From NCBI GenBank assembly GCA_036268875.1, contig DATATI010000066.1, positions 1 to 64,000 on the forward strand: a DNA stretch of 64,000 nucleotides, read 5' to 3'. The notes under the pieces are model-generated. The model searched no databases. It had not been told where the DNA came from and saw only the letters and a list, made by a program, of their open reading frames with translations. The DNA comes from Polyangia bacterium. GTDB taxonomy: Bacteria; Myxococcota_A; Polyangia; Fen-1088. The position numbers and the translations under genes are program-made. Positions 17,680 to 26,127 of the stretch are shown here, piece by piece. Each line of letters starts with the position of its first letter. Position 1 is the first letter of the stretch.

Positions 17680-19056
17680 TTACGGCCCGCCGAGCTCGCG
17701 TTTCAACACCACGGCAATGTCCTCGGCGTGGGCGCGGATGCGCACCTCGTCGGTGCCTTCGATCATGATGCGCGCCTTGGACTCGGTGCCGGAGTAGCGC
17801 ACCACCACCCGTCCGTCCGCGCCCAGATCTTTTTCCACGCCGCTGATGGCCTTGGCCACCGCGGGCATCTCTTCCAGCGGCCGCTTGCGCGCCACCGTGA
17901 AGTTCAGCAGCACCTGCGGATAGCGGGTCATGGCCCGCCCCAGATCCGACAGCGGCTTTCCTTCTTGCACCATCACCGCCAGTACGCTGAGCGCGGCCAC
18001 TACGCCATCGCCGGTGGTGGCGTGGTCCAGGAAGATGATGTGGCCCGATTGCTCGCCACCCAGGGCCAGACCCTTGGCGCGCATCTCTTCGACGACGTAG
18101 CGATCGCCGACCGCCGTACGCAGCAGCTTGCCGCCCTTGGCCGTGAGGGCGCGTTCCAGGCCCAGGTTGGACATGATGGTGGCGACGACGGTCTTCTCGG
18201 GCAGCGTGCGGCGATCCAGCATGCGCGTGCCCAGGATGGCCATCACCTGATCGCCGTCGACGACGTTTCCGGCTTCATCCGCCAGGATCAGCCGGTCGGC
18301 GTCGCCGTCCAGCGCCACGCCCAGCTGCGCGCCGGCGCGCCGCACTTCCTCGACCATGCACTCCGGGTGCATCGCACCGCACTTTTCGTTGATGTTGCGA
18401 CCGTTGGGATCGACGCCGAGAGCGATCACCTCGGCGCCCAGCTCCTCAAAGACCTGCGGGGCGACGTGGTAGGCGGCGCCGTTGGCGCAGTCGACGACCA
18501 CCTTGATGCCGTCCAGGGTGCGTTCCTTAGGAAAGGTGTTCTTCAAGAACTGTACATAGCGCCCGCGCGCATCTTCGATTTTGCGGGCCTTGCCGATGGA
18601 TTCGGACGGCGTGCGCGGACCACCGCCGCCGGCGATGGACTCCATGCGACCTTCCAGCTCGCTCTCCACCTCGTCGGGCAGCTTGAAACCGTCGGCGGCG
18701 AAGATCTTGATGCCGTTGTCCTGAAACGGATTGTGGGACGCGCTGATGACGACGCCGGCGTCGGCGCGCATCGACCAGGTGATGAAGGCGATCCCGGGCG
18801 TCGGCAGCGGCCCCACCAGCATGACATCGGCGCCCGCCGAGACGATCCCCGCCTGCAGCGCGCTTTCCAGCATGTACCCCGACAACCGCGTGTCCTTACC
18901 GATGACGATGCGGCCGGGACGATCGGGGTGGCGAAAGTGTTGCGCCACCGCCTGCCCCAGACGCAGGGCCATCTCGGCGGTCATCGGATCTTTGTTGGCG
19001 ACGCCGCGAATGCCGTCCGTGCCGAACAGCTTCCTCACCGGAGACTTGTCAGCCAT
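17680..19056 (-). CDS. glmM: Phosphoglucosamine mutase
   Basis: Interconverts glucosamine 6-phosphate and glucosamine 1-phosphate for UDP-GlcNAc, hence peptidoglycan and LPS. The 458 residues show the family landmarks: [13 protein letters not shown] (9-21), the catalytic serine in ISASHNP (Ser107), the metal loop DGDADRL and, near residue 325, [10 protein letters not shown], and the sugar/phosphate loop [12 protein letters not shown] at the C-terminus. It lies 9 bases behind folP and 32 before pdxJ, the same strand; folP-glmM linkage is common across bacteria, which supports the call. Confidence 0.95.
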   Translation of the reverse strand: MADKSPVRKLFGTDGIRGVANKDPMTAEMALRLGQAVAQHFRHPDRPGRIVIGKDTRLSGYMLESALQAGIVSAGADVMLVGPLPTPGIAFITWSMRADAGVVISASHNPFQDNGIKIFAADGFKLPDEVESELEGRMESIAGGGGPRTPSESIGKARKIEDARGRYVQFLKNTFPKERTLDGIKVVVDCANGAAYHVAPQVFEELGAEVIALGVDPNGRNINEKCGAMHPECMVEEVRRAGAQLGVALDGDADRLILADEAGNVVDGDQVMAILGTRMLDRRTLPEKTVVATIMSNLGLERALTAKGGKLLRTAVGDRYVVEEMRAKGLALGGEQSGHIIFLDHATTGDGVVAALSVLAVMVQEGKPLSDLGRAMTRYPQVLLNFTVARKRPLEEMPAVAKAISGVEKDLGADGRVVVRYSGTESKARIMIEGTDEVRIRAHAEDIAVVLKRELGGP

Positions 19057-19065
19057 GGGACCAGT

Positions 19066-19866
19066 TTAAACACGAATCAAAGCTTCCGCGACTGCCACCA
19101 CGTCGCGCGTCGCTCCCACATCGTGGACCCGCACGGCGGCCGCGCCGCTCAGCACCGCCGCGGTCACCGCCGCCGCGGTCCCGAAAATGCGCGCCTCGGC
19201 AGGCCGGCCGGTCAACTCGCCGATGAAGGCCTTGCGCGAGACGCCCACCATCAGCGGCACGCCCAGCGCGGCGACCAGGGTCGGCAGTGCGCGCAGCAAG
19301 GCCAGGTTGTGCGGCAAGCGTTTGCCGAAACCGATGCCCGGATCGGCCCAGATCTCGGTGCAGCCGGCGGCGCGCGCGACCTCGACGGCGTCGGCCAGCT
19401 CGGCGTTGACCTCGGCCACCACGTCGTCGAAGTGGACGGCGTCCATCATCGTGGCCGGCGTTCCGCGCAGGTGGCCGACGACGACAGCGGCGTTGGCAGC
19501 GGCGGCGACGGCGAAGAGGGCCGGATCCAATTTTCCGCCCGAAATGTCGTTGACCACGGTGGCGCCGGCGGCGATGGCCGCGCGAGCGGTGCCGGCCTTG
19601 TAGGTGTCGATCGACAGCCGCACCCGATCGCCCAGGCGGCGGCGCAGGCCTTCGATCACCGGGACCACTCGCGCGATCTCTTCGTCTTGCGCGACCGGCT
19701 GGCTGCGCGGCCGCGTCGATTCGCCGCCGACGTCGATCCAGTCAGCGCCTTCGTCGCAGAGGCGCGCGCCGGCGTCGACGGCGCCGGCGACGCTGGAGAA
19801 GCGGCCGCCGTCAGAGAACGAGTCGGGCGTCACGTTCAGCACGCCGACGATCAGACACCGCGCCAT
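19066..19866 (-). CDS. folP: Dihydropteroate synthase
   Basis: Joins p-aminobenzoate to hydroxymethyl dihydropterin pyrophosphate in folate synthesis; the sulfonamide target. The 266 residues show the pterin- and pAba-binding signatures: VGVLNVTPDSFSDGG (about 7-21), DWIDVGGESTRP (about 39-50), VVNDISGG and DPGIGFGKRLPHNL, ending with the VRVHDVGATRDVVA strand. First gene of the folP-glmM-pdxJ-nnr group. Neighbouring upstream gene encodes an unrelated membrane protein with a 30-base gap. Confidence 0.95.
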   Translation of the reverse strand: MARCLIVGVLNVTPDSFSDGGRFSSVAGAVDAGARLCDEGADWIDVGGESTRPRSQPVAQDEEIARVVPVIEGLRRRLGDRVRLSIDTYKAGTARAAIAAGATVVNDISGGKLDPALFAVAAAANAAVVVGHLRGTPATMMDAVHFDDVVAEVNAELADAVEVARAAGCTEIWADPGIGFGKRLPHNLALLRALPTLVAALGVPLMVGVSRKAFIGELTGRPAEARIFGTAAAVTAAVLSGAAAVRVHDVGATRDVVAVAEALIRV

Positions 19867-19896
19867 GCGGCTGTCCTAGCACGCGGGCGCGCCGGC

Positions 19897-20715
19897 TCAG
19901 AGCGGTTCGTCGTCGGAAATAACCGAGGTCGCGGCGCCACCCGGCTGCGCCCGCAGATAGCGCTGCACCAGCAGGTCCAAGAATCGCTCCGGGGCCAGCG
20001 CGGCGCGGTTGCGGCTTTCCAGGTAGCGGCGCCGTTCGATGGCGAAGATGCTGCCGGCGGCGACCCCACCGCTGGCCAGGGCGACGATGTCGAAGGCGCC
20101 GAAGCCCGGCATGATCGCCGCGCCGCCCAGGCCCAGCACGACGAACGCCAGCGCCGACCGAACCCCCATGTGCGTGAGACGTTCGCGCCGCATCTCCGAC
20201 AGATCGATCTGAAACGTCACCGAGGTGGCCTGCGGCGACGCCTCGCTGATCACCGTCTCGACCCGGCCGGCCAGGCCGAAGGCATAACGCTTGGAAAAAT
20301 CCAGCGAGCGCACCAGGCCCGGCCACACGCCCTGCGCCCGCTCCCATTCGATGCGATCGCCGTGGTGGCGGCGAATGGTCATCAGTTGTTCGCGCAAGAA
20401 CCGATCGACGGCGCGCCGCACGGACGAAGCCGGCCCCGGCACCACCCGGCTAACGATGATCTGGCTTGCGCCCAGGGTGCGCGACAGCGCATCGGTCGGC
20501 TCAGGCTCGGTGAGCGCCCCGCGCTTCATCTCGGTCAGCGCCTGCGCGATGGCCTCCGGTCCGAGGCCCGCTTCCTCGCCAAGACGCATGACCTCGCCGA
20601 CGCTGAGGGTTTCGTCCGGGACGTGTTCTTGCGCAGCCCTGGTACCGCTGTCGATTTCGGCAGCGCGACGCAGGACAAAATCGACCTGCTGGCGCGAAAG
20701 CTTGTCTCCGGACAC
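19897..20715 (-). CDS. Hypothetical membrane protein
   Basis: A 272-residue protein I do not recognise. The N-terminal part (about 1-90) is acidic and helical with a KLSRQQVDFVLRRAAEID segment that resembles a short N-terminal region of some SHOCT-less membrane proteins. Residues about 190-230 hold two closely spaced hydrophobic helices (SALAFVVLGLGGAAIMPGFG and FDIVALASGGVAAGSIFAIE). The C-terminus (ALAPERFLDLLVQRYLRAQP) is helical. Same strand as folP, 30 bases upstream of its start, so possibly in the same transcript. Confidence 0.55.
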   Translation of the reverse strand: MSGDKLSRQQVDFVLRRAAEIDSGTRAAQEHVPDETLSVGEVMRLGEEAGLGPEAIAQALTEMKRGALTEPEPTDALSRTLGASQIIVSRVVPGPASSVRRAVDRFLREQLMTIRRHHGDRIEWERAQGVWPGLVRSLDFSKRYAFGLAGRVETVISEASPQATSVTFQIDLSEMRRERLTHMGVRSALAFVVLGLGGAAIMPGFGAFDIVALASGGVAAGSIFAIERRRYLESRNRAALAPERFLDLLVQRYLRAQPGGAATSVISDDEPL

Positions 20716-20749
20716 TGCCCTTCCAGTATAGCGGCAAGAGGGGAGCGGT

Positions 20750-21613
20750 TCACGCCCGGCGCGATTTGATCGGAAAACCCAGGCGCAGCAGCCATTCGAA
20801 CAAACGATCCGGCACCAGCGCCCGCAGTTTCCCCGCCGACAGCGCGCTCGGCCCGGTGGGCCAGCGCAGCTTCGGATCGGGTTCGGTGGCGGCGCGGTAA
20901 ATGGCCTCGATCAGCGGATCCAGCTCGGCGCGATCCAGCTTGTGAAATTGCCGTTTGTACGCGGCCAGCAGCGGCGCGTACGGGCTGTCGGGGCGCTGTG
21001 ATTGCGCGGCCAGGATCTCCTTGCTGTGGAATGGCGTCTTGAACGGTCCCGGTTCAATCAAGGTGACGCGGATGCCGAAGGGGATCAGTTCATAGCGCAG
21101 CGATTCGATCATTCCTTCCAGCGCCCACTTCGACGTGTGATACGGCCCGGTCATCGGCAGCGCCACCCGCCCCGAGATCGATCCGATGGTCACCAGCGCG
21201 CCACCGCCGCGGGCGCGCATGGCGGGGAGCACCGCGCGCGTCACCCGGTGCACGCCGATGACGTTGGTTTCCAGCTGGGCGCGCAGCTCGTCGGGCGTGG
21301 TCTCTTCGAGCGCGCCGAAGAGAAAATAGCCGGCGTTGTTGATGACGGCGTCCAGCCGCCCGCCGGTGGCGTCCAGCGCCCCCGCCACGGCGCGGGCCAC
21401 CGATTCGTCACTGGTCACGTCCAGCGTCGGCGCCGTCAGGGCCCAGTTTTTCTGGCGCGCCAGCTCCAGCAGCGGCGCGGCGGCGGCCAGGTTGCGGGCG
21501 GTGGCGAACACGCGCCAGCCCTTGCGGGCGAAACACTCCGCCGCCGCGCGCCCGATCCCCGACGATGCGCCGGTGATCAGCACCGCGGGCATGGTTCCCT
21601 CGTTCGCGTTCAT
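20750..21613 (-). CDS. Short-chain dehydrogenase/reductase
   Basis: About 287 residues in the classical SDR pattern: the nucleotide-binding GASSGIGRAAAECFARKGW (about 14-32), an NAG motif (VINNAGYFLFGA), the catalytic Ser in ITIGSISGRVALP and the YHTSK box (Tyr-x-x-x-Lys). The C-terminal extension with PGPFKTPFHSKEI resembles the uncharacterised SDR group that works on lipids or sterols. Substrate unknown. I start at ATG 21613 (MNANEGTMPA); the frame is open further upstream, but only as antisense of neighbouring DNA. Five bases separate it from the small membrane protein upstream, suggesting one transcript with the DUF3570 group. Confidence 0.85.
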   Translation of the reverse strand: MNANEGTMPAVLITGASSGIGRAAAECFARKGWRVFATARNLAAAAPLLELARQKNWALTAPTLDVTSDESVARAVAGALDATGGRLDAVINNAGYFLFGALEETTPDELRAQLETNVIGVHRVTRAVLPAMRARGGGALVTIGSISGRVALPMTGPYHTSKWALEGMIESLRYELIPFGIRVTLIEPGPFKTPFHSKEILAAQSQRPDSPYAPLLAAYKRQFHKLDRAELDPLIEAIYRAATEPDPKLRWPTGPSALSAGKLRALVPDRLFEWLLRLGFPIKSRRA

Positions 21614-21618
21614 TCGCT

Positions 21619-21945
21619 TCACCCCCTCAGCAAGAAACCGACCACCGCGGTGGCCAGCACGCCCCACAGCGCCGCCGCTGCCACCCACAGACGCTGGGCC
21701 CTCCGCCGCACCCGGCCCAGCGTCCGCAGGCCCAGCGCCACGTACGTCGTCGACATCACCAAGAGCGCGGTCATCCACCACAGGCTTTGCCGGCTGTGGC
21801 GATCGGGCGCCCGCGCGTAGGCCAGCGCGCCGATCAGAAACACCATGCCCAGGATGATCCGCCCGATGGCTGCGCGCCGCGCCCGCGCCCGCAGCTGGGC
21901 GGCGCGCACGTGGCGCAAGGTGGTTGGCGGTGGCAGCGCGGGCAT
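21619..21945 (-). CDS. Small three-helix membrane protein
   Basis: A 108-residue protein with a basic N-terminus (RARARRAAIGR) and three predicted transmembrane helices (IILGMVFLIGALAYA, WWMTALLVMSTTYVALGL, LWVAAAALWGVLATAVVGFL). No family recognised. It sits 6 bases after the DUF3570 gene and 5 before the SDR, so it is probably co-transcribed with both. Function unknown. Confidence 0.55.
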   Translation of the reverse strand: MPALPPPTTLRHVRAAQLRARARRAAIGRIILGMVFLIGALAYARAPDRHSRQSLWWMTALLVMSTTYVALGLRTLGRVRRRAQRLWVAAAALWGVLATAVVGFLLRG

Positions 21946-21951
21946 CGGCGA

Positions 21952-23052
21952 TCAGTATGGCATCGAGTACCCCGCCTGCAGCAGGTGCGCGTTGCCCAGA
22001 GCGGCGCTGCTCTGAAAATAACGGGCGTAGGAGATCTCGAAGGTGCCGGCGGCGAACCAGCCGAAGAATGGGACGCCGCGCAGGCGGTACGCCTCCCAGG
22101 AAAATTTGATTTCCGGCATCGACGTGCGCACGCGCGCCAGCTTGGGATCGCCCGGGTAATACTGCGCGCTTGGCGCATAGCAATCCGGGTGGGCCATCCA
22201 GTCGCACCAAAAATCGGCCGGCGTCTGAAAGTACTGTCGGAGGCTGAGGCGCACTTCCAGATCGTCGGTCAGCGCTTGATAGACCCGACCCTCGACGGTG
22301 TGGCTGTCCACCGACCAGGTGTCGCGGTAATAGCGATAGTGAATCTGCAGGCCGGTGCCGGTGCTGGGAAAGTAGTACGCCGCGCGCGGCGCCAGCGCCA
22401 ACCGCGTGCGCTGCGAGGGCACCGCTTCATAGCCATGGTTCGGCACCGAGCGATAGAGATTCGCCTGAAAGCCGTCCAGGTAGCCGAGATCGGCGCTGCC
22501 CTGGACGATGAACTGCGGGGTGATGATCTGCGTGTACGAAAGGCCGCCGAAGTACGAGCGCAGGTAACAGGACAGCTCGCCCGGTTTGGCGCACGCCGGG
22601 GTGCGGCCGCGCGAGATCATCGAATCGAAGCCCAGTCCGACCGACACCGCCAGCAGGCCGGTGTCGCCCCACAGGTGCTGCGCCACCGCGCCGCTCACCG
22701 TGTGCGACCAGTAATCAGATTCGGCGCTGTAGTGATAGCCGAGGGTCGCCTGGGTCTGCGTCCAGCGCTTGGCGACCTGCAGGCCGACTTCGTTGCGAAC
22801 CTCGGTGAAGATGTTGTCGCCGGTCAACGTGCCGGCGGCCACCGACGCCGAGGTGATGGCGTCCAGCAGATAGCTGGCCCGCACTTCGATCCCGTGCGGC
22901 AGGTCCTTGGCGATCTCGACGATGGGCTGGATAACCCGCGTGGACGGCTCGCGGTAGTAGGCGCCGCGGATGGTGACGACGTTCTCGGCGCGGGTGGGCG
23001 CCATCGAAAGCAGCACCAACCCGACCGGGACCAGCGCGGCCGGCGATCTCAA
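21952..23052 (-). CDS. DUF3570-type outer-membrane beta-barrel protein
   Basis: The 366-residue protein has a signal peptide (MRSPAALVPVGLVLL, cleaved after TRAE) and alternating amphipathic strands with aromatic girdles, ending with a C-terminal SMPY that fits a beta-barrel. Features of DUF3570 include VRASYLLDAITSASV, TEVRNEVGLQV and repeated YYR and Y-x-Y pairs. Its start overlaps the DUF4266 stop by ATGA. In other genomes DUF4266 and DUF3570 genes sit with a thioredoxin-like protein and an ApbE flavin transferase; neither is here. A role in an envelope redox or flavin export path is inferred from that usual context only. Confidence 0.8.
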   Translation of the reverse strand: MRSPAALVPVGLVLLSMAPTRAENVVTIRGAYYREPSTRVIQPIVEIAKDLPHGIEVRASYLLDAITSASVAAGTLTGDNIFTEVRNEVGLQVAKRWTQTQATLGYHYSAESDYWSHTVSGAVAQHLWGDTGLLAVSVGLGFDSMISRGRTPACAKPGELSCYLRSYFGGLSYTQIITPQFIVQGSADLGYLDGFQANLYRSVPNHGYEAVPSQRTRLALAPRAAYYFPSTGTGLQIHYRYYRDTWSVDSHTVEGRVYQALTDDLEVRLSLRQYFQTPADFWCDWMAHPDCYAPSAQYYPGDPKLARVRTSMPEIKFSWEAYRLRGVPFFGWFAAGTFEISYARYFQSSAALGNAHLLQAGYSMPY

Positions 23053-23309
23053 TTACAGCCGCAGCCGCCGCCCGGCTGTCCGTACCCAAGGTCCGAGCCT
23101 TCGCGCGAACCGTAAAGGTGCTGGCGAAACCGTTGTTCCAGGCGATCGGCGTCGAAGCGCATGGCTCGCTTCGTTAGATAGGCGCGCTGCCATGGCTTCA
23201 CCGGCGGGTGGGCGCACCCGGCGGCGGCGACGGCCACCCAGGCCAGCAGCGCGAGCCCGGCGCGCGGCAACCACCGCGTGGTCAGCGTGCTGCGCCTGCC
23301 GATCGCCAT
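23049..23309 (-). CDS. DUF4266 small lipoprotein
   Basis: The 86-residue protein has a signal region and lipobox (VAAAGC, Cys about 31), followed by the DUF4266 pattern: HPPVKPWQRAYLTKRAMRFD, then a charged helix, SREGSDLGYG and the C-terminal GGGCGCN. It is paired with the downstream DUF3570 gene through a 4-base overlap, as it is in many other bacteria. The terminal CGC is conserved in the family and may bind a metal or flavin-linked partner, but its role is unknown. Divergent from a hydroxylase gene. Confidence 0.88.
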   Translation of the reverse strand: MAIGRRSTLTTRWLPRAGLALLAWVAVAAAGCAHPPVKPWQRAYLTKRAMRFDADRLEQRFRQHLYGSREGSDLGYGQPGGGCGCN

Positions 23310-23440
23310 GAAGCGACGCTTTTACCGTGCCTGACCGGCGACCCGCAAGAGACGCGTCGGGCGCGCAGGACCGGCCGTCACCGTCGGCTTTCCTCGCGCG
23401 GATCTTCGGTCTAGATTCGCCCGGGAGAAAGCCGCCCGCC

Positions 23441-24037
23441 GTGAGCGAACGAACCGAACTGATCCGCAAGCTGGGCTCATCGAAGTTCAACTACTGGTTT
23501 GGCTACGCGGCCAACATCAGCCTGGTCATCTGGCTGTGCAGCCACGGCATTGCCGGCGGCAAGAGCCGCCTCACCCCCGGGCAGTGGATCGGGTGGAGCG
23601 CGGTCGGCTTCTTCTCCTGGACGCTGTCCGAGTTCCTTTTGCACCGCTACGTCTATCACCTGTGGGAATCATTCCTCAGCGAGGGACACGCCCTGCACCA
23701 CCGCACGCCGCGCGCGCTGATCGGCGTGCCGTGGTACCTGACGGCGATCGCCCTTTGGGCCGTCTTCGAAGCGCTGTGCCTGGTGACCCGGCCCCAGATC
23801 ACCGGCGTGGTGATGGGGTTCAACTGGCTGGGGTACATCCTTTACTGCATCGCCCACCACGGCAGCCACCACTGGTCGCTGCGCTGGAACTGGTTCAAAC
23901 GCATGCAGCGCCACCACCTGATTCACCACGCCCACCCCGAATGCAACTGGGGCTTCACCACGCCCATCTGGGATTACCTCTTTGGCACCGACTTCGACCG
24001 CCGGCGCGCCCCCGCCACGGCCAAGCCGACCCAATAA
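23441..24037 (+). CDS. Sterol desaturase / fatty acid hydroxylase family protein
   Basis: About 198 residues with the histidine boxes of the di-iron fatty acid hydroxylase superfamily: HRYVYH (HX4H), EGHALHHR (HxxHH), HHGSHH and the final HHLIHHAHPECNWG. Three to four hydrophobic helices carry them (FGYAANISLVIWLCSHGIAG, WIGWSAVGFFSWTLSEFLL). Members insert oxygen or double bonds into membrane lipids; the substrate is unknown. I choose the GTG at 23441 (VSERTELIRK) because an ATG at 23327 would leave only 17 bases to the divergent DUF4266 start; that longer form cannot be excluded. Confidence 0.78.
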   Translation: MSERTELIRKLGSSKFNYWFGYAANISLVIWLCSHGIAGGKSRLTPGQWIGWSAVGFFSWTLSEFLLHRYVYHLWESFLSEGHALHHRTPRALIGVPWYLTAIALWAVFEALCLVTRPQITGVVMGFNWLGYILYCIAHHGSHHWSLRWNWFKRMQRHHLIHHAHPECNWGFTTPIWDYLFGTDFDRRRAPATAKPTQ

Positions 24038-24071
24038 CCTTCGCTCCTTCGTGCCGTGATACTGTGGAGGG

Positions 24072-24950
24072 GTGGGTTCCCGCTTGTCGGACGTGGAGGT
24101 CTCTTCCCAGGTAGAGGACGCGGTGGTGCGGCGGATCGCCGCCGACGACCTGGCGCTGCCACCTTTGCCGGCGGTGGCGGCGCGCTGCCTGGCGGTGCTG
24201 AACGGGGGCAAGTTCTCGCTCGGCGACGTGGCCCGCCTCATCGAGACTGATCCCATCCTGGCCGCGCAGGTGGTGCGTCTGGCCAACGTCGCCTCACGCG
24301 CGCCGGTGGCGCCCATTCGTTCCATCAGCGAGTGCGTGTCGCGCGTCGGCGTCAACGAATTGCGGCTGTTCTTGATCGAGACCTCGGCCCGTCGGACCTT
24401 CGAATCCGTCGACCGCGACATCTCGCGCATGTGCCGCGGGCTTTGGGAGCACTCGCTGGCGGTGGCGGTGCTGGCCCGGGATCTTTTGCGCCAAGCAAAA
24501 GTGGAACGCCCCGACAGCGGGTATCTGGGCGGCCTGTTGCACGACATCGGCAAGCCGGTGGTGGCGACCATGCTGCTGGATTCCGAGACCCGCCTGCGGG
24601 GCAAGCGCACGCCGAACTGGCTGCCGCCTGCCACCTGGAGCGCGCTGGTGGCCCGCATCCACCGCACCGTCGGGGTGGCCCTGGCGACCAAGTGGGGCCT
24701 ACCAGAAAGTATCGGCCACAGCATCCGCGACACCGCCGACTATGACTCCGCCGACCCGCATTCGGAAGCCAACGCCGTGCGCCTGGCCAACGCCATGGCC
24801 AAACGCGAGGGAATCTACGTCGGTGACGTCGACGCCGAGGAGATTGACTCGCAGATCTTCGTTGGACGCGCCTTGTTCTCCGTCGACGACGAGCAGTTTC
24901 AGTACCTGACCCGCTACCTGAGAGAACGCATCTCCGAGCGCCTGCTCTGA
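24072..24950 (+). CDS. HDOD-domain protein
   Basis: A 292-residue protein with the HDOD fold: LPPLPAVAARCLAVLNGGKFS, ETDPILAAQVVRLANVAS, and LGGLLHDIGKPV, where HD (about 161) is retained. HDOD proteins are HD-GYP-like regulators, often without phosphodiesterase activity, involved in motility and signalling; no GYP motif is seen. The protein is cytoplasmic. It lies 34 bases behind the hydroxylase. The start is a GTG at 24072; other in-frame starts downstream are possible. Confidence 0.82.
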   Translation: MGSRLSDVEVSSQVEDAVVRRIAADDLALPPLPAVAARCLAVLNGGKFSLGDVARLIETDPILAAQVVRLANVASRAPVAPIRSISECVSRVGVNELRLFLIETSARRTFESVDRDISRMCRGLWEHSLAVAVLARDLLRQAKVERPDSGYLGGLLHDIGKPVVATMLLDSETRLRGKRTPNWLPPATWSALVARIHRTVGVALATKWGLPESIGHSIRDTADYDSADPHSEANAVRLANAMAKREGIYVGDVDAEEIDSQIFVGRALFSVDDEQFQYLTRYLRERISERLL

Positions 24951-25037
24951 CGCGCCCGCCCGCCCGGCCGGGTCGCCTGGCAGGCAGCCACGTCGTCGCA
25001 GTTGCGGTAACCGTGCAGCCGCGATATTGCGTTGATC

Positions 25038-26117
25038 ATGCACATCCTGGTCAACACGGGCGGCGGCGATGCCCCGGGACTGAACGCCGTCATCCGGGCA
25101 GTCACGTTGTCCGCCTTGCGCCGCGGCTGGAAAGTCACCGGCATCAAACGCGGTTATCACGGCTTGGTCGGCGGCGAGCCGGACGGCCTCATCGAACTGA
25201 CGCGCGACAAAGTCCGCGGTATCGCCCACCTGGGCGGCACCATCCTTGGCACCGTGAACAAGGGCCACCCGTTCGAGTTCCTGGTCACCCGCGACGGCAA
25301 GACCGTCACCACGGACATCTCCGACGAGGTCATGCGCCGCTTTCGCGAGGTGGGCGGCGACGCCCTGATCGCCATCGGCGGCGACGGCGCCTTTCGCATC
25401 GCCAGCCGGTTCGCCAAGAAGGGTCTGCCGGTGGTCGGCGTACCGAAGACCATCGACAACGATCTCAGCTGCACGCAAGCGACGTTCGGCTTCGACACCG
25501 CCGTCACCGTCGCCACCGAAGCCATCGATCGCCTGCACACCACCGCCGAATCGCACGAGCGCATCATGGTCGTCGAGTTGATGGGCCGCTACGCCGGCTG
25601 GATCGCCCTGCACGCCGGCGTGGCCGGCAACGCCCACGTCATTCTGATGCCGGAGATCCCCTACGACATCGACAAGGTGGTGGCGCACATCGAGAAACGC
25701 TATGCCAGTCGACGCCGCTATTGCATCGTGGTCGTCGCCGAAGGCGCCAAGCCTCTTCACGGAGACATCAGCACCATCGGCACCGAACTCGGACGCGAGG
25801 TTCGCCTGGGCGGCCTGGCCGAGAAGATTGGCACCTACCTGGGCGAGCGCACCGGCTTCGAATCGCGCTCGCTGGTGCTGGGCCACTTGCAGCGCGGCGG
25901 CAGTCCCACGCACCGCGATCGTCTGCTGGCTTTGCGCTTCGGCGCCGCCGCTGTGCGCATGGTCGAGCAAGGCAAGTTCGGCAACATCGTTGCTTATCAC
26001 CCGCCGCGCATGGTGCCGGTGCCGATCGACGAGGCCATCGCCGTCATGAAGCAAGTCCCGCTGGACTCGGACACGGTGATGACGGCGCGGGACCTTGGGA
26101 TCTGTTTGGGCGACTAG
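25038..26117 (+). CDS. pfkA: 6-phosphofructokinase
   Basis: Phosphorylates fructose 6-phosphate to fructose 1,6-bisphosphate in glycolysis. About 359 residues: NTGGGDAPGLNAVIR at the N-terminus, IGGDGAFR (113-120), PKTIDND (136-142), the catalytic ELMGRYAGWIAL and LGHLQRGGSPTHRDR near the C-terminus. The key pair is Gly117 with Lys137. Asp plus Lys marks PPi-dependent enzymes and Gly plus Gly typical ATP enzymes; Gly plus Lys is found in an ATP-dependent group. I start at ATG 25038; a TTG at 25032 adds two residues. Confidence 0.92.
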   Translation: MHILVNTGGGDAPGLNAVIRAVTLSALRRGWKVTGIKRGYHGLVGGEPDGLIELTRDKVRGIAHLGGTILGTVNKGHPFEFLVTRDGKTVTTDISDEVMRRFREVGGDALIAIGGDGAFRIASRFAKKGLPVVGVPKTIDNDLSCTQATFGFDTAVTVATEAIDRLHTTAESHERIMVVELMGRYAGWIALHAGVAGNAHVILMPEIPYDIDKVVAHIEKRYASRRRYCIVVVAEGAKPLHGDISTIGTELGREVRLGGLAEKIGTYLGERTGFESRSLVLGHLQRGGSPTHRDRLLALRFGAAAVRMVEQGKFGNIVAYHPPRMVPVPIDEAIAVMKQVPLDSDTVMTARDLGICLGD

Positions 26118-26127
26118 TCAGACTTAC

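Noticed and set aside
17728-20769. A 1013-codon open frame on the plus strand
   Set aside because: It is antisense to glmM, folP and the membrane gene, all with clear families; long antisense frames are common in GC-rich DNA.
24699-26054. 451-codon minus-strand frame opposite pfkA
   Set aside because: It is the shadow of phosphofructokinase and the HDOD gene; no family features.
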